Shown: in pieces, positions 36,251 to 37,148 of the stretch | Layout of the letters: each line of letters begins with the position of its first letter | How positions within the stretch are numbered: position 1 is the first letter of the stretch | Assembly (NCBI GenBank): GCA_947449025.1 | Contig: CANFQF010000012.1 | Span: 1-37,148 of the forward strand | Direction: 5' to 3' | DNA from: Comamonadaceae bacterium | GTDB lineage: Bacteria > Pseudomonadota > Gammaproteobacteria > Burkholderiales > Burkholderiaceae_C | DNA length: 37,148 nucleotides | Notes under the pieces: model-generated | Databases searched by the model: none | What the model saw: only the letters and a program-made list of their open reading frames with translations | What the model was told of the DNA's origin: nothing | Program-made: the position numbers and the translations under genes

Positions 36251-36868
36251 ATGACTCGCCAGCCCGGATTCCTCACCCCCACGCGCAGCTCAACCGACCC
36301 CTTCGCCGCGCTGCACCAGCAGATGAACCACCTGTTCGATGACTTCATGGGCAGCAACGCCTTGCCGTCGCTTCCATCCGCCATGGCCTTGCCGCGAATG
36401 GATGTGCGCGAGAGCCCGCAGGAGATCTGCATCAGCACCGACCTGCCGGGCGTCAACCCGGCCGATGTTGAGGTGCGGCTCGACGGCAACATGCTCACGC
36501 TGCGGGGCGAGAAGCGCCAGGAGCACGAGACCCAGCAACCCCAGGACTACCACCTGATGGAGCGCAGCTGGGGCCGCTTCCAGCGCTCGCTCCAGTTGCC
36601 CTTCGCGCCCGAGTCACAAGAGATCAACGCGGACTTCGCACATGGGGTACTGACCATTCGCATCCCCAAGCACGCGCTGCAAGAGCGCAGCCACCGGATT
36701 GCTGTGCACAGCCATGAGTTGTCCTCACAGAGTGCGGCAGTGAGCCATGGGGGCGGGTCTACAGTCGGGCAGAGCGGCGCGCAGATCGGCGGACAAGCGG
36801 CCGGGCATGCATCGGCAGAAGGGCACTCTGCGGAGAGCGGCAAAAAAGGCGGCAGTAGCCGCCATTGA
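36251..36868 (+). CDS. Small heat-shock protein, Hsp20/alpha-crystallin family
   Basis: This 205-residue ATP-independent chaperone holds unfolding proteins in the cytoplasm. The start at 36251 (MTRQPGFLTPTRSSTDPF) lies 6 bases after a GGAG site; the ATG at 36245 falls inside that site. The N-terminal arm has PFAALHQQMNHLFDDF, shared with IbpA and class A bacterial Hsp20. The alpha-crystallin domain (about 48-140) has MDVRESPQEICISTDLPGVNPADVEVRL and ends FAHGVLTIRIPK. The IxV anchor follows as HRIAVH. After it comes an unusual tail of about 50 residues rich in Gly, Ser, Ala, His and Gln. A typical member stops at about 150 residues. Confidence 0.93.
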   Translation: MTRQPGFLTPTRSSTDPFAALHQQMNHLFDDFMGSNALPSLPSAMALPRMDVRESPQEICISTDLPGVNPADVEVRLDGNMLTLRGEKRQEHETQQPQDYHLMERSWGRFQRSLQLPFAPESQEINADFAHGVLTIRIPKHALQERSHRIAVHSHELSSQSAAVSHGGGSTVGQSGAQIGGQAAGHASAEGHSAESGKKGGSSRH

Positions 36869-36945
36869 GCGCACGCATCGTTCGTGCGCCTGGGCTGACA
36901 GAAGTGCCAATGAATGCACCGATGAATACGCAGATCAACGCGCCA
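36869..36945 (+). other. Short gap with repeated ATGAA-type motifs
   Basis: CCAATGAA-type words (AATGAATGC, GATGAATACG, CCAATGAAAACG) recur at 36908-36952 up to the start of the palindrome. No gene is supported. The open frames across it depend on this repetition. Confidence 0.4.
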
Positions 36946-36977
36946 ATGAAAACGCCCACATATGTGGGCGTTTTCAT
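36946..36977. terminator. Perfect 32-bp palindrome, probable bidirectional terminator
   Basis: The sequence reads the same on both strands over 32 bases, with arms ATGAAAACGCCCACAT. The GC-rich core ends in a T-run in both directions (GCGTTTTCAT). It lies between the converging hsp20 and tRNA-fMet genes and can terminate both. Confidence 0.8.
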
Positions 36978-37009
36978 GGCGTCGGACCTTGCGGTCCTCG
37001 GCTTGGGTT

Positions 37010-37086
<77 letters not shown>

Positions 37087-37098
37087 TCAGAACCGTTA

Positions 37099-37104
37099 AG
37101 TATA
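37099..37104 (-). promoter_or_regulatory. tRNA-fMet promoter -10 box
   Basis: TATACT on the minus strand, 12 bases before the tRNA 5' end, matches the -10 consensus in five of six positions. The -35 region is not convincing, and a GGGG-AAA-CCCC repeat lies just upstream. Confidence 0.6.
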
Positions 37105-37148
37105 GCGGGGAAACCCCTCGATCACTCGCTTGCAGCGGCTTGATCGGC

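Overview
The window is a high-GC chromosomal segment of a betaproteobacterium, most likely order Burkholderiales and close to Comamonadaceae. The reasons are the rpsL-rpsG-fusA-tuf order, a 125-residue S12, a 396-residue EF-Tu, a membrane-anchored cytochrome c5, and the general character of the proteins. I see no transposase, integrase, phage gene or CRISPR array. Apart from the last 3.7 kb the window reads as ordinary chromosome.

Layout. (1) 1-4.7 kb: the leftward str operon (rpsL, rpsG, fusA, tuf). It has a clear sigma-70 promoter at 4651-4679 and a terminator-like hairpin in its leader. (2) 4.8-8.6 kb: a leftward run of a HemJ-like protoporphyrinogen oxidase, a VanZ-like membrane protein, a thioredoxin-like [2Fe-2S] ferredoxin, an alpha/beta hydrolase and a D-Ala-D-Ala carboxypeptidase. 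(3) 8.6-9.9 kb: divergent hemB, separated from hemJ by a stretch that looks like a structured RNA ending in a strong leftward terminator. (4) 10-13 kb: a leftward dienelactone hydrolase and a GNAT acetyltransferase/SAM-methyltransferase pair. (5) 13.2-18.1 kb: rightward mmsA, a GMC oxidoreductase, a TSUP-family permease and a conserved hypothetical gene. (6) 18.2-21.7 kb: cytochrome c5 (leftward), tRNA-Arg(CCG), and a DUF1800/DUF1501 pair with a Tat signal on the second protein.

(7) 21.7-33.4 kb is the main metabolic unit. It is a tightly packed leftward operon of eight genes: IclR regulator, fused HyuA-HyuB hydantoinase/oxoprolinase, family-5 periplasmic binding protein, two dipeptide-type permeases, two dipeptide-type ATPases, and an M81 (MlrC-like) metallopeptidase. 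Start/stop overlaps (ATGA twice) couple several genes. An inverted repeat of IclR type lies over the probable transcription start. I infer that the operon imports a peptide-like or cyclic amide compound and opens and hydrolyses it. The substrate is not visible from the sequence.

(8) 33.5-37.1 kb: a large unrecognised, repeat-bearing, Ser/Pro/Arg/Ala-rich protein (leftward). Next is a 412-bp spacer with two short tandem repeats, then an Hsp20 small heat-shock protein with an unusual Gly/Ser/Ala-rich tail and a possible RNA thermometer at its ribosome binding site. A perfect 32-bp palindrome probably serves as a two-way terminator, and an initiator tRNA-Met closes the window.

The points most worth following are the IclR/hydantoinase/ABC/M81 operon, the orphan protein at 33.5-35.8 kb, and two intergenic stretches (8.6-8.8 kb and 16.6-16.75 kb) that look like small RNAs or leader attenuators.
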